NCBI RefSeq assembly: GCF_003590855.1
Contig: NZ_QYUP01000079.1
Span: forward strand, 1-45,319
Direction: 5' to 3'
Length of the DNA: 45,319 nucleotides
Source: Massilia cavernae
GTDB taxonomy: Bacteria; Pseudomonadota; Gammaproteobacteria; Burkholderiales; Burkholderiaceae_D
The notes under the pieces were generated by a model. It saw only the letters and a list, made by a program, of their open reading frames with translations. It had not been told where the DNA came from and made no database searches. Shown in pieces: positions 28,669-36,774 of the stretch. The translations under genes were made by a program, and so were the position numbers. Each line of letters starts with the position of its first letter. Position 1 is the stretch's first letter.

Positions 28669-29308
28669 GCCTGAACCATCCCCGCCAAAGCGCGCCATGT
28701 GCGCGGCCTGCCTGCGTCCTGGCGCGACCTGCATTTGCCCGTTTGTGACGCGGGTATCGGCCGCGGTCGAGCTTCTGGTGCTGCAGCATCCAATGGAAAC
28801 GGGCAACGCGAAGGGCAGCGCGCAGCTGCTGCACCTGTGCCTTGCGGGCAGCCGGATAGCAAGCGGCGAGACCTTCGCGGAGGGCGCGCTGCATGAGCTG
28901 CTGTACGGCGGCGGACGCAGGCCCGTGCTGCTGTATCCGGAGACGCCGGATGAACGGTCGCTCGGCCTGGTTGCGCCGCCCGCTTTCGACAGCCGCTGGC
29001 GCGACGATCCTGCGTCGCTGCGGCTGGTGGTGCTGGACGGCACATGGCGCAAGAGCCGCAAGATGCTCTATCTGAATCCACTGCTGCAAGGGCTGCCGCG
29101 GCTGCCGCTGAGCCAAGTGCCGCCCTCGCTATACCGAATCCGCAAGGCGCATGCGCCCGACCAGCTGTCGACGCTGGAGGCAACCTGCTACGCGTTGATG
29201 CAGCTCGAACAGGATGGCGAACGGTTCCAGCCCGTGCTCGACGCCTTCGAGCGCTTCGTCGGGCGCTATGAGGAGGCTGCTGTGCAACACGCCATCAAGC
29301 GCGCTTGA
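28667..29308 (+). CDS. tRNA-uridine aminocarboxypropyltransferase, DTW domain (TapT-like)
   Basis: This is a DTW-domain enzyme that probably adds the 3-amino-3-carboxypropyl group of S-adenosylmethionine to a uridine in tRNA (acp3U), as E. coli YfiP/TapT does. The N-terminal cysteines CAAC and CIC (about residues 12-15 and 23-25) look like a metal site. The name-giving motif is LDGTWRKSRKML at about residues 123-134. The C-terminal part carries QLSTLEATCYAL. The length is 213 aa. ATG 28667 is chosen because conserved sequence begins a few residues later. The frame is open back to 28526. The upstream region holds a tandem repeat. Confidence 0.85.
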   Translation: MPEPSPPKRAMCAACLRPGATCICPFVTRVSAAVELLVLQHPMETGNAKGSAQLLHLCLAGSRIASGETFAEGALHELLYGGGRRPVLLYPETPDERSLGLVAPPAFDSRWRDDPASLRLVVLDGTWRKSRKMLYLNPLLQGLPRLPLSQVPPSLYRIRKAHAPDQLSTLEATCYALMQLEQDGERFQPVLDAFERFVGRYEEAAVQHAIKRA

Positions 29309-29332
29309 TTAGCGTGGGGCGGCGGCGTAGAA

Positions 29333-29352
29333 TACTGTATGAATGTACAGTC
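29333..29352. promoter_or_regulatory. SOS box (LexA site) before the radical SAM gene
   Basis: TACTGTATGAATGTACAGTC matches the gammaproteobacterial-type LexA site: CTGT at 29335-29338, eight bases, ACAG at 29347-29350, with the flanking TA and T also kept. It lies 14 bp before the radical SAM start and would cover the promoter or the start of the transcript. Confidence 0.8.
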
Positions 29353-29365
29353 ATGAGGTGCTTCC

Positions 29366-30532
29366 ATGCGAGGTCCCGACGAAAATGTAGAAGAGCACGT
29401 CATGCTGCCTCCGCGTCCGCTCGCGGCAAGGAAGGGGCGCGGGGCGGTATCGAACATCCAGGGCCGCTACGAGGTCAACGGCCGCGAATCGTTCGACGAC
29501 GGCTGGGTACATGACGACGAAGACGACGAACCCGCGCCATTCAAAACGGTAGTCACGGACGAATTCGCCAAGACCATCCTCACCCGCAACGCCTCGCCCG
29601 ACCTTCCCTTCAACGTATCTCTGAATCCCTACAGGGGGTGCGAGCACGGCTGCATTTATTGTTTCGCACGGCCCACGCACAGCTATCTCGGGCTGTCGCC
29701 GGGACTGGATTTCGAAAGCCGCCTGTTCGCCAAGGTCAATGCCCCGGACTTGCTGCGGCGCGAGCTGGCCAGGCCCTCGTATGTGCCGGAACCGATTGCC
29801 GTTGGCGTCAACACCGACGCCTACCAACCGTGCGAGCGCGAGTTCCGCATCACCCGCCGGGTGCTTGAAGTGCTGGATGAGTGCGAGCATCCTGTGGCGA
29901 TGATCACCAAGAATTCACTGATCGAGCGCGACATCGACCTGCTGGTGCCGATGGCCGCGCGCAACCAGGCCATCGCCGCCATCACGCTGACCACGCTGGA
30001 CCCTGACATTTCGCGCACGCTGGAACCCCGCGCGGCGGCGCCTGCGCGGCGCTTGCGGACGATCCGCACGCTGGCCGAGGCGGGCATTCCTGTTCGCGTG
30101 AGCGTGGCGCCTGTCATTCCGTTCGTGACCGAGCCTGAGCTTGAAAAGGTGCTCGAGGCCGCGTGCGAGGCTGGCGCGGTCAGCGCGCACTATGTCGTGC
30201 TGCGGCTGCCATGGGAAGTCAACCCGCTGTTTCAGGAATGGTTGCAGGCCCATTTCCCCGACCGCGCGCAGCGCGTGATGAACCGCGTGCGTGAAATGCG
30301 CGGCGGTAAGGATTACGACAGCGATTTCAGCCAGCGCATGCACGGGGAGGGCGTGTGGGCCGACCTGATCCGTCAGCGCTTTGAAAAGGCGGTCAAGCGG
30401 CTTGGCATGAACATGACCAGCGGGCGTTTCGCGGAGCTGGATACCTCGCGCTTCCAAAAGCCGCTGGTGGTGCCGACATCGGTTGGCAAACAGACGGGTA
30501 ACGCAACCGGACAGTTGGACCTGTTTTCCTGA
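29366..30532 (+). CDS. PA0069-family radical SAM protein
   Basis: This is a radical SAM enzyme of the PA0069 family, a relative of spore photoproduct lyase. The cluster motif is NPYRGCEHGCIYCFARPTH, the CxxxCxxC at about residues 91-98. A further pattern, AVGVNTDAYQPCEREF and VAMITKNSLIERD, follows the family. The C-terminus ends QLDLFS. The length of 388 aa is typical. ATG 29366 is preceded by TGAGGTG. The SOS box just upstream implies induction by DNA damage, in keeping with the SOS membership I recall for PA0069 in Pseudomonas. The reaction is not known; the DNA-repair role is inference. Confidence 0.9.
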   Translation: MRGPDENVEEHVMLPPRPLAARKGRGAVSNIQGRYEVNGRESFDDGWVHDDEDDEPAPFKTVVTDEFAKTILTRNASPDLPFNVSLNPYRGCEHGCIYCFARPTHSYLGLSPGLDFESRLFAKVNAPDLLRRELARPSYVPEPIAVGVNTDAYQPCEREFRITRRVLEVLDECEHPVAMITKNSLIERDIDLLVPMAARNQAIAAITLTTLDPDISRTLEPRAAAPARRLRTIRTLAEAGIPVRVSVAPVIPFVTEPELEKVLEAACEAGAVSAHYVVLRLPWEVNPLFQEWLQAHFPDRAQRVMNRVREMRGGKDYDSDFSQRMHGEGVWADLIRQRFEKAVKRLGMNMTSGRFAELDTSRFQKPLVVPTSVGKQTGNATGQLDLFS

Positions 30533-30580
30533 GCAGGGTCGTGACAATGTGCGGATTTTTGAGATGTATGCGCGCGTTGC

Positions 30581-32047
30581 TCATTGCGCTTCGGGGCCGT
30601 AGGAAGGAAATAGTATGCTCACCCTCAGGCCTTGTCCGCCCGGGCCGTCGTGCAAGGTAATGCCGGCACCGTGCAATGCGACGATGTCATGGACGATCGC
30701 AAGGCCCAGGCCGGTCCCAACCGGATTGGTTTCCATGGCCGCTTGCACACGGTAGAAGGGCGTAAAGATCTTGTCCCGCTCATGTTCCGGTACCCCAAGC
30801 CCACTGTCGATGACTTCGAACAGCGTGCCCCGGCCTTCGTCTAGCACTTCGAGCCGCATGGATACGCGCCCGCCCTGCGGCGTGTAACGGATCGCATTGT
30901 CGAGCAGGTTGGACACCAGTTCGTGCAGCATCAGGCCGTGGCCGAAGATGATGGCTTTGCTATCGGGCGCCTCCAGCGACAGGTCGATGTTCTTGTTGAC
31001 GGCCGCGAGCGCCAGTTCCAGCCCGACCTGCTGCACTATCTCGTTCAGCGACACCGGCCCCATGGCGGCAACTTCGCTGCCATGCTCGATGCGCGCGAGC
31101 GTCAGCAGGCGATTCGCAAGGTGAATCGCTGAGTCGGTGGTGACAGAGATGGAGGAAACGATCTCGCGCATTGCCGCCACGTCGTTTTCGCGCAATGCCA
31201 GTTGCGCCTGCGTCTTCAAGATGGTCAGGGGCGTGCGCAGCTGGTGCGAGGCATCGGCGATGAAGCGGCGCTGGCTGGCGATCAGGTTCTGCAACCGCGT
31301 CATGGTGTGGTTCATCGCCGCCACCAGCGGGCGCACTTCCCTGTGCACCAGCGCCTCGTCGACATCCGACAGGTCCGAGACGGCGCGCGTTTCGACCTCG
31401 TGCTTGAGACGCATCAGCGGGCGCAATACCAGCCTGACGGCAAACCAGATGAGGGTGCCGGTGGCTAGCAGGAAGGCGGCTTGCCAGGCCAGCGTCTCGG
31501 CCAGGATCTTGCGCGACAGGGCTTGGCGCGCATTCAGCGTTTCGCCGACCTGGATCAGGGCGATGCCGCGCATCGAATCGTCGTAGACCGGCTGCAGCAG
31601 CGCGGCGATGCGCACCGGCTCCCCGTTGTAGTCGGCGTGATAGAAGCGCACCAGCGCCGGGTATGCTTCCGAGCGCGGCACGTTGGCCGGCACCGGCGGC
31701 AGGTCGTCGTAGCCCGACACCAGCTCCCCATCGAGCCCGCTTACCTTGTAGAAAATCCGTCCCAGCGTATCGGTTTCGAAGCTGTCGAGGGCGACGTAGG
31801 GCACGTCGGCGACCACCTTTCCGTCCTTGATGGCGACCCGCTCGGCCAGCGCACGGGTCGACGCCAGCAGCGAACGGTCGTAAGCCAGGTCGGCGGCGTC
31901 GATGGCGTTGAAATACACCGACACCGCGTTCAGGCAGGTAAGCAGCAGCAGCGGCACCAGCAGCCAGCGCAGCAGTTGCGAGCGCAGGCTGCCCAGGCGT
32001 GCCGGGCCGCCGTGCTTGTTCCGGATGACGGGTGGCAGCGTAGTCAC
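30581..32047 (-). CDS. Two-component sensor histidine kinase (TctE/QseC-like), system 1
   Basis: This is an inner-membrane histidine kinase. Its first helix is at about residues 24-46, a periplasmic sensor domain of about 135 residues follows (TctE_N-like, GRIFYKVSGLDGELVSGYDDLP), and the second helix is at about 188-208. A HAMP region comes next, then the H box FIADASHQLRTPLTILK with the phosphorylated histidine at about 269. The N box is LVSNLLDNAIRYTPQGG and the G boxes are DSGLGVPEHERDKIF and GTGLGLAIVHDI. The length is 488 aa. It starts 1 nt after its response regulator, so the two are coupled. Relatives sense tricarboxylates or quorum signals, but the ligand here is unknown. Confidence 0.92.
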   Translation of the reverse strand: MTTLPPVIRNKHGGPARLGSLRSQLLRWLLVPLLLLTCLNAVSVYFNAIDAADLAYDRSLLASTRALAERVAIKDGKVVADVPYVALDSFETDTLGRIFYKVSGLDGELVSGYDDLPPVPANVPRSEAYPALVRFYHADYNGEPVRIAALLQPVYDDSMRGIALIQVGETLNARQALSRKILAETLAWQAAFLLATGTLIWFAVRLVLRPLMRLKHEVETRAVSDLSDVDEALVHREVRPLVAAMNHTMTRLQNLIASQRRFIADASHQLRTPLTILKTQAQLALRENDVAAMREIVSSISVTTDSAIHLANRLLTLARIEHGSEVAAMGPVSLNEIVQQVGLELALAAVNKNIDLSLEAPDSKAIIFGHGLMLHELVSNLLDNAIRYTPQGGRVSMRLEVLDEGRGTLFEVIDSGLGVPEHERDKIFTPFYRVQAAMETNPVGTGLGLAIVHDIVALHGAGITLHDGPGGQGLRVSILFPSYGPEAQ

Positions 32048-32048
32048 G

Positions 32049-32753
32049 TCAGGCCGTGCTGGCGTCGGCGCCGCGTACCTGCAACAGGTAGCCGATGCCG
32101 CGCAGGGTCACGATCGCCGCCGCATCCGGCGCCGCCGATTCGAGCTTCTTGCGGATGCGGTGGATATACAGTTCGATCGCATCGATATTGGCATCGGCCT
32201 CCAGCGCGAACACTTCATCGAACAGCTTTTGCTTGGACACGGCCCGCCCTGAGCGCGTGATCAGCGCCTCGAGTACCGCATGCTCGCGCGGCGTCAGCGC
32301 CAGTGGTGCGCCGGCATAGGCGAACATGCGGCTCACGGTATCGAAGCTGAGTGCGCCACAGGAATGAACCAGCGCTTCGCCGCCATGGCTGCGCCGCAGC
32401 AGCGCCTTGACCCGCGCTTCGAGCTCGGTCAGTTCGAACGGCTTGGAGAGGTAGTCGTCCGCGCCGGAATTGAGGCCTTGCACCCGTTCTTCCAGGCCGC
32501 CGCGCGCGGTCAGGATCATGACCGGTGTCTTGCCGCGGGCACCGGGACGGGCGCGCAGCCGGCGCAGCACTTCCAGACCGTCCATCTTGGGCAGGGTCAT
32601 GTCGAGGATGACCAGCGCATATTCCTGGGTGTGCAGCAGGGCGTCGGCATCGGCGCCGTTAAAGGCGCATTCCACCGCAAGGTTGGAGTCGTGCAGCGCC
32701 TTCGACAGCCAGCGCGAGAGCTCGATATTGTCTTCAACTAGCAAAATCCGCAT
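32049..32753 (-). CDS. OmpR-family response regulator, system 1
   Basis: This is a transcription factor with a receiver domain at residues 1-115 and a winged-helix DNA-binding domain at about 130-225. The acidic pocket is E7-D8 and the phosphorylated aspartate is D51 in VILDMTLP. The switch lysine is in DDYLSKPFELTELEARV. The C-terminal part has LTPREHAVLEAL and YIHRIRKKLES, then RGIGYLL. The length is 234 aa. It is the first gene of the operon with the kinase. The gap to the divergent second regulator is 395 bp and probably holds promoters for both systems. Confidence 0.93.
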   Translation of the reverse strand: MRILLVEDNIELSRWLSKALHDSNLAVECAFNGADADALLHTQEYALVILDMTLPKMDGLEVLRRLRARPGARGKTPVMILTARGGLEERVQGLNSGADDYLSKPFELTELEARVKALLRRSHGGEALVHSCGALSFDTVSRMFAYAGAPLALTPREHAVLEALITRSGRAVSKQKLFDEVFALEADANIDAIELYIHRIRKKLESAAPDAAAIVTLRGIGYLLQVRGADASTA

Positions 32754-33148
32754 GTTTTATCAGCGTGGGCGTTTGGATGGAGGAAGTGTATGCCCAGTTT
32801 CGATATTGCCGTTAGTAGATGTAAGAATAATTTTCCACCGGCGTGGCAGTTCGGAAACATCGAAAGCGTTGAAAGGCAATTGAAAGGAAAGCAGCCCTAT
32901 AGTGACCCCCAGAGACAAAGCAGTCCACTACAAAATCGGGCTAACGACCCTAGAGCAAGGAATGCATCATGACCAGATTTTCCCTCGCGTCCGTCGCCAC
33001 GGCAACGCGGGCACCCTCCCGTGCCATGCACTTTCCCCATCCCCCTGGGCGGCGCCGCGCCTCGACAAGGTCGCCGCCGCAGTAGCTCCCGCCATTGCCA
33101 CTGAATAAATTTCGGCTCATAGACCGACAAGATCAAGGGGACAAAAAA
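32754..33148. other. Divergent regulatory gap between two two-component systems
   Basis: This 395-bp stretch lies between two divergent response regulator genes. It holds an 11-bp direct repeat described separately and a TATAGT -10-like box at 32898-32903. A possible small exported ORF with a frameshift begins at ATG 32969 (MTRFSLASVATA) and would end at the TAA at 33106-33108 in another frame (RLDKVAAAVAPAIATE). I cannot defend it as a gene. Confidence 0.45.
32869..32887 (+). promoter_or_regulatory. 11-bp direct repeat, likely OmpR-family operator
   Basis: TTGAAAGG occurs at 32869-32876 and again at 32880-32887, one helical turn apart. The second copy ends 10 bp before TATAGT at 32898. This layout is typical of activator sites for OmpR/PmrA-type regulators that replace a -35 box. 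Confidence 0.55.
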
Positions 33149-33814
33149 ATGAAAGTGCTTATCGTCGAAGACCAGGAACGCCTCGGCCGCTTCCTGAAAC
33201 AGGGACTGGCCGAGCATGCCTATACCGTTTGCTGGGTGGGCTCCTGCCAGGAGGCGCGCGATGCGTTGTGCGAAACCGCCTACGATGCGATTATCCTGGA
33301 CCTGGGACTGCCCGACGGCGACGGACTGGAGCTGCTGCGCGAATGGCGCAAGAGTGGCTTCAACGAGCCGGTGCTGATCCTCAGCGCGCGCGACAATGTA
33401 GAGGACCGCATCAAGGGGCTCGATCTTGGCGCGGACGACTACCTGCCCAAGCCATTCAGCCTGGAGGAGCTGCTGGCCCGGATACGTTCGCTGATGCGGC
33501 GCCACTCGTCGGCCAAGGACACCGTGCTGGAGCATCGCAACGTGCGCCTCGACCTGCTCGGCCACATGGTGCATATCGATGGCCAGACCGTGGACCTGAC
33601 CAGCCGCGAGTTCGCGCTGCTGGAGATCTTCATGCAGAACGCCGGCCGCATCCTGCCGCGCACCCTGATCTCGGAAAAGATCTGGGCGGCGCACTACGAT
33701 GTCGATACCAACCTGCTGGACGTGTATATGAGCCGCCTGCGCACCAAGGTCGACACGATTCCGGACCGGCCGCTGTTCCGGACCATCCGCGGCGTCGGCT
33801 ACCAGCTGGTATGA
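33149..33814 (+). CDS. OmpR-family response regulator (QseB/CusR-like), system 2
   Basis: This is a transcription factor with a receiver domain and a winged-helix domain, 221 aa. The acidic pocket is E7-D8, the phosphorylated aspartate is D51 in AIILDLGLPDGDG, and the switch lysine is in DDYLPKPFSLEELLARI. The C-terminal part has LTSREFALLEIFMQNAG, VYMSRLRTKVDTI and RGVGYQLV. ATG 33149 is chosen since AAGGGGAC precedes it and the receiver starts there. The stop overlaps the kinase start (ATGA), which shows translational coupling. Candidate targets are the downstream propeller gene and the efflux operon, which share the neighbourhood. Confidence 0.93.
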   Translation: MKVLIVEDQERLGRFLKQGLAEHAYTVCWVGSCQEARDALCETAYDAIILDLGLPDGDGLELLREWRKSGFNEPVLILSARDNVEDRIKGLDLGADDYLPKPFSLEELLARIRSLMRRHSSAKDTVLEHRNVRLDLLGHMVHIDGQTVDLTSREFALLEIFMQNAGRILPRTLISEKIWAAHYDVDTNLLDVYMSRLRTKVDTIPDRPLFRTIRGVGYQLV

Positions 33815-35229
33815 GCGTGGCCGCGCGTTCCGCCATGGACAAGCGCCTTGCGCCGTTCGCGCTGCGTTTCAGGTCGGTCAGCGTCCGGCTGGCGATCTGG
33901 TACACGCTGGCGACGGCGGCCACGCTGAGCTGCCTGTTCGCCGCCGGCTACCAGCTGTTGGAACGCCACCTGATCCACGGCCTCGACCTGTTGACCACCG
34001 CCCAGTTCGAACAGGTCAAGTCGCACCTGCACCTTGAAGACGACAAGCTCGATCCGGCGGCGCTGGAGGAGCGGCTGCGCAAGGTGACCGACCATGCCGC
34101 GGTGCTGTTCTATATTGATGTACACAGCCCGGGCCGCGGCACCATCTTCCAGTCGACGAACATCCGGGGACGCGTGATCCCGGACGTCAAGGGCGAGCGC
34201 TTTTTCAACAGCCATGTGGAAGGTATCGGCGACGTCAGGGTTGGCGAGTTCATTCTCGGCCCGATCGACGTGAATGTCGCCACGCCCTTGCGCACCGTGC
34301 ACAACGTGATGGAAGGCTATGCGGAAGTGTGCCTGGCCCTGTTTGGCACGATGCTGGTGGCCAGCGGCGTGATCGGATACTGCCTGAGCCAGCTGGCGCT
34401 GCGGCCGATCCGCAAGATCAGCGAAACCGCAAACCGTATCCGGTCCGACAACCTGAGCGAACGTATCGAGGTCTCCGAAGTGCGCGACGAAGTATCGGAC
34501 CTGGCGCACATGTTGAACCAGATGTTCGACCGGCTCGAATTCTCCTTCAACAACATCCGCCACTTTGCGGCCGAAGTGTCGCATGAACTGAAGACGCCCC
34601 TTTCGCTGCTGCGCCTGCTGGGCGAAAAGATGCTGCTGGACGGTACGGCCAGCGCTGCGCACCAGGAATCGATCCAGGTCCAGCTGGAGGAACTGGCGCG
34701 GCTCGACCAGATCGTTGAAGAACTGCTGTTCCTGTCGCGCGTGGAAGCACGCGGCGTGCACTTCCAGATGGTCGAAGCCAATCCGGCGCGCTTCCTGCAC
34801 GCCTTCGCGCAGGATGCCAAGGTGCTGGCCGAACACCACCAGGTGCGCTTCGCATATACCCATGACGGCGAAGGCCCGGTGCAGTTCGACGACAAGCGGA
34901 TGCGCCAGGTGCTGCTCAACCTGTTATCCAACGCCCTGCACATTTCTCCCGCTGGCTCGCACGTCACGCTGCGATCCATGCTGGCCGACGGCAAGTGGGT
35001 ATTGCGAGTCGAGGACGAAGGCCCCGGCCTGCCAGCCGACAAACACGAACAGATGTTCGAGCGCTTCGTGCGCCACCAGCCGCAGGAAAGCGGCTACAAG
35101 GGCAGCGGCCTGGGGCTGGCGATCTGCCGCAGCATCGTCGGCCTGCACAAGGGGCGGATTTTTGCCACGCATGGTCCGAACGACCGCGGGCTGCACGTGG
35201 TCATCGAGATTCCCGCACTCGCGGCCTAG
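33811..35229 (+). CDS. Two-component sensor histidine kinase, system 2
   Basis: This is a membrane kinase of 472 aa. Its first helix is at about residues 29-48, a periplasmic sensor domain of about 120 residues follows, and the second helix is at about 170-192. HAMP comes next (LRPIRKISETANRIRSDNLSERI). The H box is FAAEVSHELKTPLSLLRLL, with the histidine near residue 257. The N box is LLNLLSNALHISPAGS and the G boxes are DEGPGLPADKHEQMF and GSGLGLAICRSI. It overlaps the regulator stop by 4 nt. The sensor domain resembles heavy-metal/CusS-type kinases only loosely; the ligand is unknown. Confidence 0.92.
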   Translation: MSVAARSAMDKRLAPFALRFRSVSVRLAIWYTLATAATLSCLFAAGYQLLERHLIHGLDLLTTAQFEQVKSHLHLEDDKLDPAALEERLRKVTDHAAVLFYIDVHSPGRGTIFQSTNIRGRVIPDVKGERFFNSHVEGIGDVRVGEFILGPIDVNVATPLRTVHNVMEGYAEVCLALFGTMLVASGVIGYCLSQLALRPIRKISETANRIRSDNLSERIEVSEVRDEVSDLAHMLNQMFDRLEFSFNNIRHFAAEVSHELKTPLSLLRLLGEKMLLDGTASAAHQESIQVQLEELARLDQIVEELLFLSRVEARGVHFQMVEANPARFLHAFAQDAKVLAEHHQVRFAYTHDGEGPVQFDDKRMRQVLLNLLSNALHISPAGSHVTLRSMLADGKWVLRVEDEGPGLPADKHEQMFERFVRHQPQESGYKGSGLGLAICRSIVGLHKGRIFATHGPNDRGLHVVIEIPALAA

Positions 35230-35309
35230 TTCCTGGCCAGGTACCAGCTATACGCGGCGAACGCCGGTACGCACACCAGCGGCAGGCATAGCAGAACGGC
35301 GGATGCCAT
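35226..35309 (-). CDS. Possible 27-aa single-helix membrane protein
   Basis: A very short minus-strand frame encodes MASAVLLCLPLVCVPAFAAY and then SWYLARN, one hydrophobic helix with a basic end. A GGGGG tract lies 7 nt before the ATG and the stop overlaps the kinase stop on the other strand. The composition looks like that of small transport-complex subunits. With so little sequence it could be chance. No neighbour on this strand suggests a partner. Confidence 0.25.
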   Translation of the reverse strand: MASAVLLCLPLVCVPAFAAYSWYLARN

Positions 35310-35505
35310 GGCTTTACCCCCGTCCGGGCGCCGCTACGGTCGTGACGGCCGCTGGCCGCGCCGGCACTGCTGCGCGGGACTTCATCGGGGCGGGTGTCAT
35401 TGTCTGCACGGGGAGGGCCTTTTTTTCGAGATTGGCGGGACGCCTGGCGATGGCGGGGGACAGGCGAACGATGAGCCAGCGAGCTGAATCCTCCCTGTCA
35501 TTTAC
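35310..35505. other. Non-coding gap after the second kinase
   Basis: With the small frame before it and the regulatory repeats after it, this makes the 407-bp gap between the kinase and the propeller gene. It contains GCACGGGGAGGGCC followed by TTTTTTT near 35410-35425, a possible weak terminator signal for the kinase operon without a clear stem. I see no gene. Confidence 0.4.
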
Positions 35506-35521
35506 CTGAATATTTATTCAG
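35506..35521. promoter_or_regulatory. Inverted repeat CTGAATA-TT-TATTCAG
   Basis: Two perfect 7-base arms with a two-base spacer form a 16-bp palindrome 32 bp before the direct repeats, in the leader of the propeller gene. It may be a binding site for a dimeric regulator. Confidence 0.45.
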
Positions 35522-35552
35522 TTTGCTCCGGCGCGGCCGCGCTTAAAACTCG

Positions 35553-35580
35553 TTCAGGATGGCTTCAGGTTGCCTTCAGG
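35553..35580 (+). promoter_or_regulatory. Three TTCAGG direct repeats with 11-bp spacing, OmpR/PmrA-type operator
   Basis: TTCAGG occurs at 35553, 35564 and 35575, each exactly 11 bp from the last. The flanks of the second and third units, GCTTCAGGTTGCCTTCAGG, resemble a PmrA box. The array lies 56 bp before the propeller start codon. The adjacent two-component system is the natural candidate to bind it. Confidence 0.7.
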
Positions 35581-35636
35581 ATTGGCTGTCAATGTGGCGA
35601 TTGTCTTCAACCCGACTAGTCAAAAAGGATCCGTAC

Positions 35637-36722
35637 ATGAAACTGAACCCCCGCCTTACCCCGATCGCCCTGCTGGTAGCGGGCCTTACCTTGTCCCAGG
35701 GTGCGCTGGCTTTCGACGGCTGGCACCTCGAAAGCGCGACCCCGATCCCCGGCACCGGCTCGAGCTGGGATTACCTTTCCATCGACGAGGCGCGCGGCCG
35801 CCTGTTCATCGGCCACCGGAAAGAGGGCCTGAAAGTGTTCGACCTGGCCAGCGGCAAGGTGATCAAGGTGGTCGACCACACCGTCGCCGGCTCGTCCAAC
35901 GGCGCCACCCTGATGCCGGAATTCGACCTCGGCATTTCCAACAACGAGGACGGCTCGATCACCCCGTTCAAGCTGTCGACGCTGGAAGCCCGGCCTTCGA
36001 TCAAGCTCAGCTCGGAGCTCGACACCAGCCACTACGATCCGCTCACCAAGCGCCTGCTTGTCAACGTGGCCGGCGACAAGGATGGCGGCACTGACCTGGT
36101 CGTGCTGCAAGCGCCCGCGTTGAATGTCGTCGGCACCATCCGCGTGCCGTCGATCAAGCCGGAGCATGCCGACTCCGATGGCAAGGGCAACTACTTCCTG
36201 ACCGCGCGCGACCAGGACAAGGTGTTCCGCATCGACCTGAAGAACCTGAAGGTCACCGCGACCTGGTCCACGCCCGGATGCGGCCAGACCAACGGCTTGG
36301 CGATCGACCCTGCGACCGACCGGATTTTCCTGGGTTGCCGTGGACGGGGCGAGGTGAAGCCTTCGTTCGCGGTCATGAATTCGACCAACGGCGCCATTAT
36401 CTACACCCATGAAGTCGGCGGCGGCAACGACGGCGTGATCTACGATGCCGACCTCAAGCGGATTATCCTGTCGAACAGCGTCAACGCGGTCATCAACATC
36501 TTTGAGCAGCAGGGCCCCGACAGCTACCGTCCGGTCGAGTCGCTCGGCACCCGTGCCAGCGTGCGCACCATTGCGCTGCACAGCAAGACCAAGAAGCTGT
36601 ATTCGTTCGCCGCCGAAGGCAGCGCCGACCACGCCAGGAAGATCACCACCACGGTATCGCCGTTCTATGCCAATACCTTCTTCCCCAACACCTTCACGGT
36701 GATGACCTACTCCCGCAAGTAA
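35637..36722 (+). CDS. YncE-like periplasmic beta-propeller protein
   Basis: This is a secreted seven-bladed beta-propeller of the YncE/YVTN family, 361 aa. The signal peptide is MKLNPRLTPIALLVAGLTLS followed by QGALA. The blades show repeated patterns such as DYLSIDEARGRLFIGHR, STSLEARPS-like strands and GLAIDPATDRIFLGCRG. Two cysteines, in CGQTNG and GCRG, could form a disulfide. ATG 35637 is chosen because the signal peptide starts there and AAAAAGGA precedes it. The direct repeats upstream suggest control by the adjacent two-component system. A ligand or enzymatic role is not known for the family. Confidence 0.82.
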   Translation: MKLNPRLTPIALLVAGLTLSQGALAFDGWHLESATPIPGTGSSWDYLSIDEARGRLFIGHRKEGLKVFDLASGKVIKVVDHTVAGSSNGATLMPEFDLGISNNEDGSITPFKLSTLEARPSIKLSSELDTSHYDPLTKRLLVNVAGDKDGGTDLVVLQAPALNVVGTIRVPSIKPEHADSDGKGNYFLTARDQDKVFRIDLKNLKVTATWSTPGCGQTNGLAIDPATDRIFLGCRGRGEVKPSFAVMNSTNGAIIYTHEVGGGNDGVIYDADLKRIILSNSVNAVINIFEQQGPDSYRPVESLGTRASVRTIALHSKTKKLYSFAAEGSADHARKITTTVSPFYANTFFPNTFTVMTYSRK

Positions 36723-36774
36723 GCTCGTTGGCGGCGCCGCGTGTCATGCGGCGCCATTGCCTTTCCCTCCCTTC

